A stretch of 64,000 nt of DNA from Arthrinium phaeospermum (Eukaryota; Ascomycota; Sordariomycetes; Amphisphaeriales; Apiosporaceae): assembly GCA_006503535.1 (NCBI GenBank), contig QYRS01000003.1, positions 3,782,001 through 3,846,000 of the forward strand, given 5' to 3'. Below the pieces are notes generated by a model. The model was not told the DNA's origin, did no database searches, and saw nothing but the letters and a program-made list of their open reading frames with translations. A program made the position numbers and the translations under genes. Positions 10,747-21,894 of this stretch are shown here, piece by piece. Position 1 is the first letter of the stretch, and every line of letters starts with the position of its first letter.

Positions 10747-13035
10747 GAGTGTATGGCGCTGGTCAAATGTGGTTGGTGCTGCCATCTTGGAAGAATGACA
10801 TTGATCGTGATTGGTGAGTTGGTGAAAGATCTTGGACAAATGGTGAAATGTATCAGTGGCCTCATAGACCACGATATCCTTGAGCGAGAGGGCGGGAGGT
10901 AATGGCATGTTGGCTCTACAGACCCGGCCTGTTGGTTCAGTGGGCGTCACGTGCAAAAGCCTAGAGAATGACCAGACAGGTTGGCTCGACGCAGACTTCC
11001 TGACAAACCAGGCCATTGAAGGCTCTCTGCGTAGAAAGTTGAGCACGGAAGGTCTGTTCCAGCACTAGATATTGACGTATCGATCGCCAACTGTATTGAC
11101 GAAAAAGGATCCTGCGTAGATACTTGCCCAACTGTCTCGACTACGCGCTTATTGGCTGAGCAGTGCTGTATCCATTTTCCAAGGGTAGTCCTGTCCTGGA
11201 ATCATGCGAGACAAGCTCCTTTCTTCGCAGCTCCCATCTCTATCCCTTTTGGTCTATGTATGATCTGGGTCGCTCGAAGATATGTTGATACGACGCCGTT
11301 CTCTTGTATGCGCTGATCCAGACTTTCCTACCTCGAACATGTAGACCTCGTACGAGCCGGTGTCTTTCGTATTACTGATGCGGTTCACCTATGGGCTGCT
11401 CACCTTCACGAATTATCAAGACGTTTGATAATGCGAAAGCTGAATGCGTCGTCGTGGGCCTCGAGAAGTCTCTAGGAGCTTAGAGAACATCACTTATATG
11501 TGTAACACCTGCGGTGTACCAAGCGCCCAGGGGGCAATTCCTCGTCGTAATTGATTGCGTCGAGTGAGGGAATGTGTACCACCTTCCTCTATTGTAACTA
11601 TGATTCAGGCATATCCTATCAACTTGAAGCGACAGCGTACAATGATTTTGTGTGCGCGGGGCCAGGTCTACGCGCACTTTTGGCATGCGTTCCATTTGAA
11701 AGACCACCGACAGCAACATCAACTGACGATCAGGCCGAGCTCTGTTCTATATCTAGTCTTATCGAATTAGAACCGCCTTTCGATCAGGATCTGAGTTTCG
11801 CGAATCGTGGATGCCAAGCAACTCCATATCCATCTGCCGGGCCAATTGCCATAGCGCCGTCGAAAGCTCATGGCCAAGCGTCTGTCGAGAATCAAGACGC
11901 CTAGCTTGTTCTTTTACCCACTACAGTACTTGTTCTCGAATGCCGTAGCAACTTAGAAGGTAAGGTACTTTGGCCAGACTATCTCTAATGGGCAGTTGGG
12001 GTCAGGACCACCGGCCAAGTCCGGCCCTCGGTGTAGCATTCATACGAGACCCGCATCCTACTTTTCTCCCTTTCAGCAAGGCAACGTGACAAAAGCTATG
12101 TCCGCAGCGGGAAGTGGGTGGTGTATTCGTACAGGCCGGCCAGTAAGACACGCAGATCCCTAGCCTTTCTCAGCGAGTCGGGATCAGCGGTTCATGGCCA
12201 CCTGACTCGCGCGACAGTGCCAGAGTGCTGGGCAGCGCGCTGTCCAGCCTCCCTCCCCAGTGTACTTAGTATCACACAACAGGCCCTTTTCGGGGCAATT
12301 GCGGTGCCATCGGGGTATCGACGATTCCTTGCTCTGGCACCTACCTGGCTTGGGGGCTGGCTATCGTTTTAGTGGCCGTAGAGTGCGGAGAGGTGGACTC
12401 CCCAAGGCCCTTCTCCCCCGCATTCTACCAAAACCCCATACCCACCTCCACCTGCGCTGAACAGTTCCCGCGCCCTGTAACCCCGGTCTGACCAAGCGGC
12501 CCGCTTAACTCTTTCTTGTCGTAATCGCAAGGGTCCCTGGACGGTACCAGAGGAGCTCCCGCATGACTTTGATATTACGGTGCCACAAGAGAAGAGAATC
12601 CTTGGAAGAGGAGGAACATAGCTGCGTACATATGCGAATCGACAGGAAGAAGCAAGGAAGCACAGGACGGGGTCTCTTGATTTGGAGATTGGAGAGATAC
12701 TTAATAGTAGTCGTGCGCCCAACGCGGTGGCACATGTCGTTCCAATTGATGTTATGCAGGTGTCTTGAACTTCGTCTCAACTAGCCAACGCATTCACATC
12801 TGTCATCCGAAGTGCAAGTAAGGCCTTGAACCTTATCCATTCACCGTATGCCCTCGATTCGGTAAAACACGTCACGTCCGTCAACCAGTACGGGGGTTGA
12901 TTATTGTTGTCGTGGTCGAGTCTCGAGTCTCGAGCCCATCGCACAAAACTCCCGTCGCGAGCGAGAGGGGACCAACCAACCATTCTTTCCGAGCGGCTAT
13001 ACCCAAACCTAATTCCCCCAAAGAAACGAGCCGAG
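10747..13035. other. Intergenic, 2.3 kb; no gene seen
   Basis: Short chance frames only, none with recognisable motifs or splice-consistent extensions. The last 150 bases before 13036 are the 5' leader and promoter of the transporter gene. The part next to 10747 is promoter (and possibly first-exon) DNA of the kinase gene. Confidence 0.45.
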
Positions 13036-15059
13036 ATGGGTTGGAAGCAGTTCGTCAAGCGGCGCTCCCTCCGCGCCAGAGATACCGAGAGGACCAAAGC
13101 TGCTGAGCTGACCATTCGCGAGTCGCTATATCCCATCATCCTGGTCACCATTCTCTTCTTCCTCTGGGGATTCAGTTACGGTCTTCTGGATACGCTGAAC
13201 AAGTATGTTTTGCCTCGTCGCCCAAGCCTCCCGCTCCCGCCAACCCCGTGGTGGCTGGCTGGCTAAACCGCCACCCCGCCGGCATCGTCGCACTAACACG
13301 GGCAAAACTGCAGGCATTTCCAGAACACTCTTAACATCACCAAGTCGCGGTCATCGGGACTCCAGGCCGCATATTTCGGGTACGTCGCACTGGCCAGAAA
13401 AAGCTTCGCAACAATAACTCTACTTGTACTCCATTGAATTCATCAACTGATACTCGCCATCTTGTAGGGCTTACCCGATTGCATCCCTCGGTCATGCCGC
13501 CTGGATTCTCCGACATTATGGCTACCGTGCCACTTTCATCTGGGGCTTGTGTCTCTACGGTTCGCAACACTAAACATGATATATGGATTTACGTCTTCGC
13601 CTTCTGACTCCGTTTCTCATATCTAGGTATTGGCGCTTTAATCGCGTTCCCCTGTATCAAGGCGAAATCCTTCGGTGGTTTCTGTGCTGCCATCTTCATC
13701 ATTGGTAACGGACTCGGTTCGCTCGAAACTGCCGCCAACCCTTACATCACTGGTGAGACGAATCGGCCCTGTCGTACGCCCTCGGGCTAGGTTATGCTCC
13801 GCGATACTAACCCTCCACCCACTCAGTCTGTGGTCCGCCGCGATATGCCGAGCTTCGCATCAACTTCTCGCAGGCCTTCAACGGCATCGGGACCGTCATC
13901 GCCCCCGTGCTCGGGAGCTATGTGCTGTTCACCTTCGACGACGCGACCGCCCTGGCCAACGTGCAATGGATCTACATCGCCATTGCCATCTTCGTCTTCC
14001 TGCTCGCGATCGTCTTCTTCCTGTCCGTGATCCCCGAGATCACGGATGCCGACATGGCGTAAGTTGCGCTGAGTGAACCCCTTTGTCGCTCCGTAATGCT
14101 GAATTATTTGGCCTTTATAGTTTCCAAGCCAGCGAGACACATGCCAACGCGGACCATCTGCCTCTCTGGAAGCAGTACCGCCTCTTCCACGCCGCGTTCG
14201 CACAGTTCTGCTATACCGGCGCCCAAGTTGCTATTGCCAGGTAAGCCGGGCAATCCATTTACTGCTTGCTTTCACATGACTTTGGGCAGGCCGACTAACC
14301 ACCGACCCCGTAGTTACTTTATCAACTACGTCACCGAGACCGTCCCGGCCGCCATGGGCAACAAGGAGGAGGGCTCCGCGCTGGGCGCCAAGTACCTCGC
14401 CGGCGCCCAGGCCGCCTTCGCCATCGGCCGCTTCGCCGGCGTCGGGCTGATGAAGTACATCCGGCCGCGCTGGGTCTTCTTAACCTACCTGACCCTCTGC
14501 ATCATCTTCATCGCGCCCTCGATTACCCAGCGCGAGTACGTGGGCATGTCGATGCTCTACGTCACGCTGTTCTTCGAGTCGATCTGCTTCCCCACCATTG
14601 TAAGTTTTATCTCTGGATTTACCCGGTCTTTTTGCAGGTAGAAAGAGGAGAACTTTTGCTGACGTGAGATTTCCACCACAGGTCGCCCTCGGCATGCGCG
14701 GCCTCGGCCGCCACACGAAGCGCGGCTCCGGCTTCCTCGTGGGCGGCGTCATGGGCGGGGCCGTGGTCCCGCCCCTGCTGGGCGTCGCGGCGGACCGCCA
14801 CGGCACCCCGCTGGCCATGGTGGTGCCGCTCATGTTCTTCGTCGCCGCCGAGACGTACGCCGTCGCCGTCAACTTCGTGCCGGCGTACCGCGACCCGGCC
14901 GACGCCTTCAGCACCACCGAGGTCGGGCTGCAGCCCAGCCACGGCACGGACGAGGAGAAGGCGAAGCAGGATAATCTGGAGGTTCGGTCGGGGGAGCATG
15001 GGAATGGGGAGGTTGCGGGGGGTAACACGACTACGATTGGGGACGAGAAGGTGAAATGA
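13036..15059 (+). CDS. MFS sugar transporter, L-fucose permease (FucP)-like
   Basis: Eight exons: 13036-13202, 13314-13379, 13468-13559, 13627-13752, 13827-14058, 14121-14240, 14314-14599 and 14682-15059. All junctions keep frame and give 488 residues. The protein is a 12-helix major facilitator. Helix 1 reads PIILVTILFFLWGFSYGLLD, and FFLWGF-x-GLLDxLN-KHFQ is the hallmark of the fucose/galactose/glucose:H+ symporter family. Helix 4/5 has GNGLGSLETAANPYITVCGP, another family signature. The loop between halves ends LPLWKQYRLFHAAFAQFCYTG, and the second half has GVLVGGVMGGAVVPPLLG-type glycines. The C-terminal tail is hydrophilic and acidic. It probably acts in the plasma membrane importing a sugar; the actual substrate cannot be read from sequence. 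Seven introns in 2 kb is high for this window. Confidence 0.88.
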
Positions 15060-15679
15060 TCTAGGTGATACATAAGGTGTTACTTACATTGTGGATCTCG
15101 GGCATGAACGCATGATTGAGCGAGCTTGATTCGGGGGAACCGTATACATCTACTTAGGGGATCTATTCAGTGAGCTATATGCGGGGGATTCCAGCTGATG
15201 AGCTGGGCACTATTTCCAGACATTTAGTTGCTAGCCCTCAGCCCTCGCAGACACTTGAGAGCTCAATTGAAGCCTGAGGTTTCCCCAATAACGTCCTACT
15301 GCGCTCCGCCCTGTGCGACTCCCAATAGTGAATGCTTGTTTCCTAATCACCCCCTATCATGACGAGCACATGACCTCGAGCACTAGCTTCCAATGTCCCT
15401 CCTTTACTCAGACCGCGACTGCCTTGGACATGTGTCTTTGATGACCTAAAACTGACACGTCCCCTCTCATGAGTAACATGCAGCACAACAGGCCACTCAT
15501 ACATACGCACAACAGGTACACTTTCGTTAAAGCCGAGTAACATTACAAACAGTAAACCGGCCATGCCCAACGCCATCACAGCAACCTAAACGCCAAATGA
15601 AACACAACCCCAATTCTTGATCATAGTCTATGCCATTATGCGAGAGGCAATGCGCTTATTCCGTTGAAACCAAACACGC
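15060..15679. other. Convergent intergenic region
   Basis: 3' flanks of the transporter and the DUF3431 gene. No gene is seen. Confidence 0.5.
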
Positions 15680-16899
15680 TCAATCCAGCGGCCCCGTGAA
15701 GTTCCTGTCCTCGCCCTCCCAGCCCAGCACCGGCCACTGGTCCGGCAGCGTCGCGATCTTGGGCAACGTGTACCGCCCCTCACACGCGCCGTCGTCGCAG
15801 CTCATGCCCTCGCCGCACAAGCCCCACAGGTCGCAGTAGCAGGCCCGCGCCGAGGGGCAATGGACGCTTTCCTTGCCAAAGATGACTACTCGACATAAAT
15901 TAGCACATGCGCCTCCTGCACCGGCGGCTTCACGGTAAAGATGGGAAGGGGCCAAGGAGAAAGGAAGGGAGGGAAGGCGGGAATGGGAATATCTTTCTTA
16001 CTATGCCAAGCGAACTCCATCACCCGCCCGCTCAAGTCGTCCGTCAACGGTGTCTCGAGCAACCAATCCCGGAACCGCACGTAGTCCGCCCGCGGGCGCC
16101 GCCGGACCGCCTCCCGCGTCACGGCGAACTGGGAGCAGCAGCTCACGGCGACCACGTCCGGCACCGGCGCGCCCGGCAGAAGCTCCTCGAAGGCGCGCTT
16201 GTAGACGGCCTTTGTCGTCACGGGCGGTCGTTCCCTTGCTGCTTGACCGTCTGCGGTAGTTTCCGCCTCTAGTAGTTGGCTGGCGGCCTCCTCGGCGTCC
16301 AGATGGGGACGGATCTCGTCCGGGCACCCGATGGTCCAGACGCAGCGCAGGTTGACGTACCCGACCTTCTGGACGTGGTCGAGCCGCAGATTCCTCAAAG
16401 TGGGGACGGCGTCGTAGTCCGGGTCGTCGTTGTGCCAGGCGAAGCGGGCGGCGTGGAAGAAGACGGTGGTGGCCGCCAAGGTATCGTAGTGGTCGACGAT
16501 GTGCGTCAGGTAGACCATGGCCTCGCGGCCCTTATTTTTGGGGACTGTGAGCGGCGCCTGGGGATCGTCGACGACGTAGATGCGTTTGCTCCAGTCCGGC
16601 GGCAGGTGGCGGTGGAACCAGGACGTGGCGTCGCGCTTCAGGCTGGCCCCCACGATTTCGACGTCGGGCGGCGGCTGCTCATCTTGCTGTTTGGTTGATG
16701 ATGATGGTGGTGTTCCTGCTTCTTCTGCCGCTTGCAATCCGGTGGCATCTCCTGTTGGATTTGTCGTCATCCCTTGGCTGTCAAAGCCGACGATGTGTTG
16801 GTGGTCGTGATGACGATAGAAGAGGAATAAGAAACACAGGCATAACAGAATGAACGAGAGCACCAGGCTTCGACCCAAACTGGGCCGACTCGCCAACAT
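15680..16899 (-). CDS. DUF3431-family type II membrane protein
   Basis: Two exons, 16899-16002 and 15885-15680, encode 367 residues. The start is the ATG giving MLASRPSLG; the frame is open a little further upstream but only from a TTG. A signal anchor lies at about 11-28 (SLVLSFILLCLCFLFLFY), followed by a low-complexity stem. The globular domain has motifs of fungal DUF3431 proteins: RIYVVDDP, NKGREAMVYLTHIVDHYD, TVFFHAARFAWHNDD, LRNLRLDHVQ and YVNLRC. The splice junction produces WHIIFGK, where the family has a WH.IFG motif, and the C-terminal CPSARACYCDLWGLC completes it. A lumenal (Golgi/ER) enzyme, perhaps glycosyltransferase-like, is a reasonable inference but is not shown. It is convergent with the transporter. 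Confidence 0.86.
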
Positions 16900-17707
16900 G
16901 ATGAATGATGGCAAAAGTTACGGTAGTAGAAGAGAAAACTTTATTTTCACATTTCCAAGCATCGCCAGATAACAGAACAGAGCATTGGTGTTCAGGATGG
17001 AATTAAGGAAAATAAGCGACTTGAGTGGAAACCAGCAGCCCAGCCTTATCTTGATTGTGAAGAAGATCGTCGTCCATAAGATCAATTCAATCCCAATAAC
17101 TGAATGTGAGAAGGTGTCCTTCTCGGTCGGCCCTTTCAAACTTTGGTTACATAGCCGCCGAGGAGGGGTCGACAGTTCGGGCGACGATCTGCTTGCGTCA
17201 AACGGCCACAGCTTACTTACTCCAAGACACCAATGCACCCCTGACGCAATGGACCGCCCCCTGGCTGTCGGTAACCAATTGGGGGCCGCGCAAACTCCCA
17301 ACTGCATTCAACGCCTCTCGCGGCGGTTCCAACAAACCATCAAAAAAACTTGCGATGTGATAGTTTGTATTTGTACGCCATAGAATTGATCGAGGGTAAG
17401 GAAGGCGTGGTGCTTGCTTGCGGATTCGCTGAGACAATTGCACGCGAATGCGACCAACGCCAGACAACAAACATGCATAACACCATCGCGGGCCGAGAGG
17501 GATATGAATGTTTGTTCTATCTCCGGCTCAGCTCACCTGTATCCGTAACAGTTAGGTCCGTGATATGCGTGCGTTTCGACTCCTGAGATGCATGTTGATC
17601 GATACCACCCCATAACCATCTATCTACGTCGAGAATGTGATCATCTATGACATTTTGCTTAATCTGCTGTAAACACGATATCGATTATCACGAATTACAC
17701 CGTCGCC
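16900..17707. other. Intergenic; no gene seen
   Basis: Upstream region of the DUF3431 gene, then sequence with no recognisable coding content. Confidence 0.45.
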
Positions 17708-17860
17708 ATGGCAGACCAGGCAGCGGATGCTACCGGTAATGACCCAGAGCCCTTCCTATCTCCTGATCAATCACCCGCTCAGGTATCTGTGGTACATCTT
17801 CTTCGCTTTAGGCGCGGGCACCATCAACTCGGTATGCACCAAAGCACTGCGCTATGCTGT
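17708..17860 (+). pseudogene. Fragment of a polytopic membrane transporter
   Basis: An ATG at 17708 opens a hydrophilic N-terminus (MADQAADATGNDPEPFLS). After a one-base frame change near 17757 the reading continues as NHPLRYLWYIFFALGAGTIN then SVCTKALRYA, ending at a good donor (GTAAGT at 17861). The pairing of an acidic leader with LRYLWYIFFAL looks like the start of a fungal multi-pass carrier of the drug/metabolite transporter type. No downstream exon continues it; the next 300 bases are AT-rich non-coding DNA. I therefore read this as a relic of a first exon. An assembly error at the frame change would rescue the exon but not the missing remainder. Confidence 0.32.
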
Positions 17861-18164
17861 AAGTCATGGTTTGAAGCCTATTTAGATGCTGTAAACTTGG
17901 AATCCGCCTATGGATACTAATATATTTTCTCTCAAATTATATGGGCAAAGACGGGTAAAATGGTGAGACTGTCATTAGGGAATTCTCTAGAAGATGGGTT
18001 GGTGTTACCATAAAGGGTGCCGCTTAGTCAGGGCAGGCTATTGCGCAATAATACCCTCGAATGCCTAAGAGCTGTTCATGTCTGTGTTGAACATTCGCCC
18101 TAGCACCCCCGTATAACATAGGTTGGTCGAATCCTCTGTGGCTCTGCCTTATCTTCCTCCCAGT
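17861..18164. other. Intergenic; no gene seen
   Basis: AT-rich sequence between the transporter relic and the 3' end of the Nudix gene. Confidence 0.45.
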
Positions 18165-19142
18165 TCAGCTACCAAGCCCTTCGACAATGTCAAACGCCCT
18201 CAGTATCACCTGCCTCTGTTCATCCTGAATCCACGTAAACGTCCGCTCGCCAACTCCGCCCGCCACCAGGTCCTCGCGCGAAGCCCATACGAAGTCTTCG
18301 TGCTCCTCAGGGTCCAGTCGGACCCTAAGCGGCGGTGACCTCCGTTCATTGGACTCCTCCTCCACCTCATCCCTTTCCTCACCCGAGAACTCATCATAAT
18401 GACCATCACCGGCCTCAGCTTCAGCCTCCACGATAAAAGTCAGCTTCCGCCATATTTCACCGCGGTCTACCCACTCGTGCCGCTGCTGGTCAACAACGGC
18501 GACGAACCGCCGTACCCGGAGGCCCGACTCCTCGAACAGCTCGCGGGCCGCCGCATCCAGTATGCTGGCGTCGTGCGGGTCGCACGAGCCGCCGGGTATC
18601 TCCCAACAAAGTCCACCGTAGTCGTGGCGGCTGCGCTGAACGAGGAGGATCTGTCGGAACTGCTTTCGTCCCTGGGAGGTAGGCTGCGATAGGTTCGGCT
18701 TATTATGGGGTTCCAGAAAGACCATAGTGTCTTCCGACTCCCTCTTTTCCCCGATTCTTCCTTTGAGCGCGGATGGGGAGCATTCGGAGGGAGAAGGCGG
18801 GGACGAGGACAGAGACGATGTCGGAGAACAAGGAGGCGGCGAGAAAACGCGGTCTTGAGCCAGCGGGGCAGTGGACCAGGACGATGTAGAAAGAGGGGGG
18901 CTAAGAGGAAGAGACGAAGCTTGTTCGCTTTCGCCGCAGATTGGGGAGCTTGTAAAAGATGATCTGGTATAGCGTTTGGGTCCACTCGAGCTGTCGAGGG
19001 CGATAACCACGGTACCGACGACAAGATGGGCTACATTCTCCGACTTGTGCTGTTCGATATACGCGGCTGGTGTGATGAGGTAAGGACGAAGATGTTCCGG
19101 TATGACCGGCAGCGGAGTATTGTTAGAGGTATTGTGAGGCAT
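18165..19142 (-). CDS. Nudix hydrolase with long serine/proline-rich insertion
   Basis: A single exon of 325 residues starting at the ATG giving MPHNTSNN (an upstream extension of the frame begins only at TTG). A first hydrophobic strand, NVAHLVVGTVVIAL (about 36-49), is followed by about 110 residues rich in Ser, Pro and Glu. The fold then resumes with RQILLVQRSRHDYGGLCWEI. The Nudix box is GGSCDPHDASILDAAARELF then EESGL (about 184-208). The REL-FEES-GL half with both catalytic glutamates is intact. The first half carries one extra residue and Ala/Asp where the consensus has Glu (Gx5E). Nudix enzymes cleave nucleoside diphosphates linked to another group; substrate unknown. The C-terminus ends WIQDEQRQVILRAFD, normal for fungal members. 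An acidic insertion also lies near 240-270. Confidence 0.83.
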   Translation of the reverse strand: MPHNTSNNTPLPVIPEHLRPYLITPAAYIEQHKSENVAHLVVGTVVIALDSSSGPKRYTRSSFTSSPICGESEQASSLPLSPPLSTSSWSTAPLAQDRVFSPPPCSPTSSLSSSPPSPSECSPSALKGRIGEKRESEDTMVFLEPHNKPNLSQPTSQGRKQFRQILLVQRSRHDYGGLCWEIPGGSCDPHDASILDAAARELFEESGLRVRRFVAVVDQQRHEWVDRGEIWRKLTFIVEAEAEAGDGHYDEFSGEERDEVEEESNERRSPPLRVRLDPEEHEDFVWASREDLVAGGVGERTFTWIQDEQRQVILRAFDIVEGLGS

Positions 19143-21894
19143 AATTTCTCGCAAATATATTCTGTGTCTGTAGTGAGCGAGCGTAGATGAGTGTTGGTGT
19201 TCCGTGCTTATCGAAGGTGAGGAGAGGGTACCAGTAGATATAGTTGACTTGAGCGAGAAGGGAAAGAGCTCGTGTGGAAAGTAATGCCGGCGGACGAATA
19301 CCGATAGTTAAGAAGACGTGCCGGGGGCCCGATATAAGAACGACACTCGGCCCATAGATACGTTCACACCAGGGAATGATAGAAGCGTGGAGAATGAGGG
19401 ACCCGAGATGTGGCCATCTCATATGCGTATATATGCTTTGATATGCATACCCGTAGAGTAACATTGACCGCAACAGGGATAGATACAACGGCTTACCGCG
19501 GCAGACGTTAAGAGGTATAAAGACATCATCCTTTTTCCTTGGACACACGCACGCACGCAGTTTCTCTCGCGCCAGAGGTGTGCTAAGCGTGTAATCATCC
19601 CAACGGGTCAGGGCCTTTTTCGGACTTGCTCATGGTGAGCGGACGCAGTTCCAGCCAATGGCGCCGGAGTCAATTCACCCTCTCTAGGAGATTGTTTTCC
19701 GGACTAGTCGACGTGCATGATGGGGTCGCTCTATTCTCTCGCGTCAGACACCCAGTCTTATTGGCGTTTCATCCATCCTGGTAAATGTCTGCCTTATATT
19801 TTGAATATCATCATTGTTTCTGTCGGTCTCGCTGCCTTCCGCGGACCGGCTCGCTATGCTGTGTCGCAAGCAGAGTCGTCGCCAGCTGGCCGATGAGATA
19901 TGTCACGGCAGTGGAGATGACTGTCAGACCCCAAGGCCGACATCCGTTTGGCCGATCGAGGCAGCAGTGTCGCTGCCAGCCATGCGTCGCATGCGAGACA
20001 TCACTTCGCGCGTCTCTCGCGGAAGACCGTTGCGCCGAAAGCAAGACAGGCAGGTTGCCTCAGTGGTCTCTTCTTCAGCGGCGACGGGACCACATGCAAC
20101 CCCCAATTGCGGGAGGCACCGCTCGACGATACAAGCAAGCCTATCTTGTCTGCCTAAGTGTGTATGTTAGGCAATCGATGTTACTTCAGATCACCCACAT
20201 TCCGCATGTTACCTTGGGCTCGATCGATGTGACTGGCCAATTGGAGTTTGGGGCCCGCGGGGTCGCTCTCCTAACGAATTCGCTAAACTGCTTCGGCACT
20301 GGGTACCTGTAGGCATTGAGGGATGATGGTTGCGTGCCATGCAGCCAAGGCAAGACATGCAACAACGACAGATAGAAAACGGGGGCCTGGCACAATAATA
20401 GATTAATCAATACCCGCCTGTAGGCAGATCATCAGACGAATCAGACTGCAGAAGAGAGGAGTAGAATTAGGATATTGCGTCAAGTAGCAGTTCCTAGCAG
20501 TAGGCAGCTGTATGTTAGGTACATGTATGGAGACAGGAGGAGGTGAGGGGCAAGCTTCAGTGATGGTGGTGGTGGCTCGTGGGAAAGGTGGAAGGCGTGC
20601 CCGAAAAAGCAATTAGGCTGCCCAGATAACGAGCGCCACAAAAATCCCGCCGTAACTGCGCGATAGTGCTGATGCAGAAAACGCAACAGACCACCAGACA
20701 CGACACGACATCCTGTCAGACTCAGATTGGCGTAGGGCAGAAGAGGCAGGTATGTATGTCTTGTAGGGCAGAAACACGTCAATCGTTATATCAGGCAACC
20801 TTATATGTTCATGATCGCGATGGATCATGAATGGTGCTGTTCAACTTCAATTGCTGCCCATCTCCCAGATGTCATACAATCCATCACATCAGACCACTTT
20901 CTTCAAGGCAGCAGCACGTATGTGCTTGATATGTCAAGGTTAGGTTGTAGATAGGCCACACTAGATAGGAAGGGTATTTCTTGCGATACCAAGCCGCCCT
21001 AGATTTGCGTGATTGGATGCGAGGTTTGGGCAATCGCAGCAATTAGCACCGGGGCCGCATTCCTGGCGGTCTAGCTTATTTGTGTGACGGTCTCGCTGTG
21101 AGGGAAGGCGGGAAATGAGGTATGCACCCGGTGAAAGACCTCAGCCTTGATCAGTTGTCGTATTATCAATGTAGGAGAAGCAGTGAACACAGAGTACGTG
21201 GGCCAGTGGACGAATGTCGCGTGTGTTGTTGTTGCTGCTGCTGCTGCTGCTGCCACTGTAGGTAGGTCAGATCATGGGCTTCTTAAAGAGTGTCTTTGCC
21301 CATATCCACTCGCAAATAGCGGTCTACTCAGTATATGAGACATTATATGGCAATAAGATACATATTTCAGCAATCATGCACGCCCGATCATACCTGACTA
21401 TCTAGCCAGGTATGTGTTCTGTGTAAGTTTGCTCATCATACAGTGGTTTATTAGTGATCGACAGTATCTCGAAATACAGGCTAGCAATGGCATCTCCCAG
21501 CAAGAAAAAGAAAGCACGCGCGCACCCTGAGAAAGAACGACCTGCCCCGGAACCCATCCTCCGTCCTGCAAGCCTCTAATCGACTGACCAATGTGTGTAC
21601 GCCGTGTCCTTGAATGTTCCGCAACGCCCGCTATGCTTGAGCCATCTCTAGCTCACCCAAAACCTGAAGTCGTTCTGAAATGTACCCCTAGCAGGGACCT
21701 GACCCTATCGTAAACCAAACCCAAATAATACCTCCCAGGCTTTTTATGCCCACCAGTCCAATACCGACGTAGTCCAAGAGACAGAATTCAGGAGAACCGA
21801 CAAAGTGTATGAGGTAAAAACATAAGCGAAGCATAACACAATCGTAAATCACAAACACCGAGAATATTTGAAACCTTTGCCGCCGGCCAAAAGC
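19143..21894. other. Intergenic, 2.75 kb; no gene seen
   Basis: The 400 bases upstream of the Nudix start carry an open minus-strand frame (19123-19548) with no motifs, which I consider chance. A CTG/GTT trinucleotide tract lies at 21229-21254. The remaining sequence is ordinary unique DNA without recognisable coding content. Confidence 0.45.
21229..21254. repeat. (GTT/CTG)n trinucleotide microsatellite
   Basis: Tandem GTTGTTGCTGCTGCTGCTGC-type repeat in an intergenic region. Confidence 0.8.

Noticed and set aside
16918..17307. 129-codon minus-strand frame just upstream of the DUF3431 gene
   Set aside because: Out of frame with the gene, no motif, probable 5' UTR.
19123..19548. 141-codon minus-strand frame upstream of the Nudix gene
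   Set aside because: No motif, biased hydrophobic composition typical of chance, overlaps the likely promoter.
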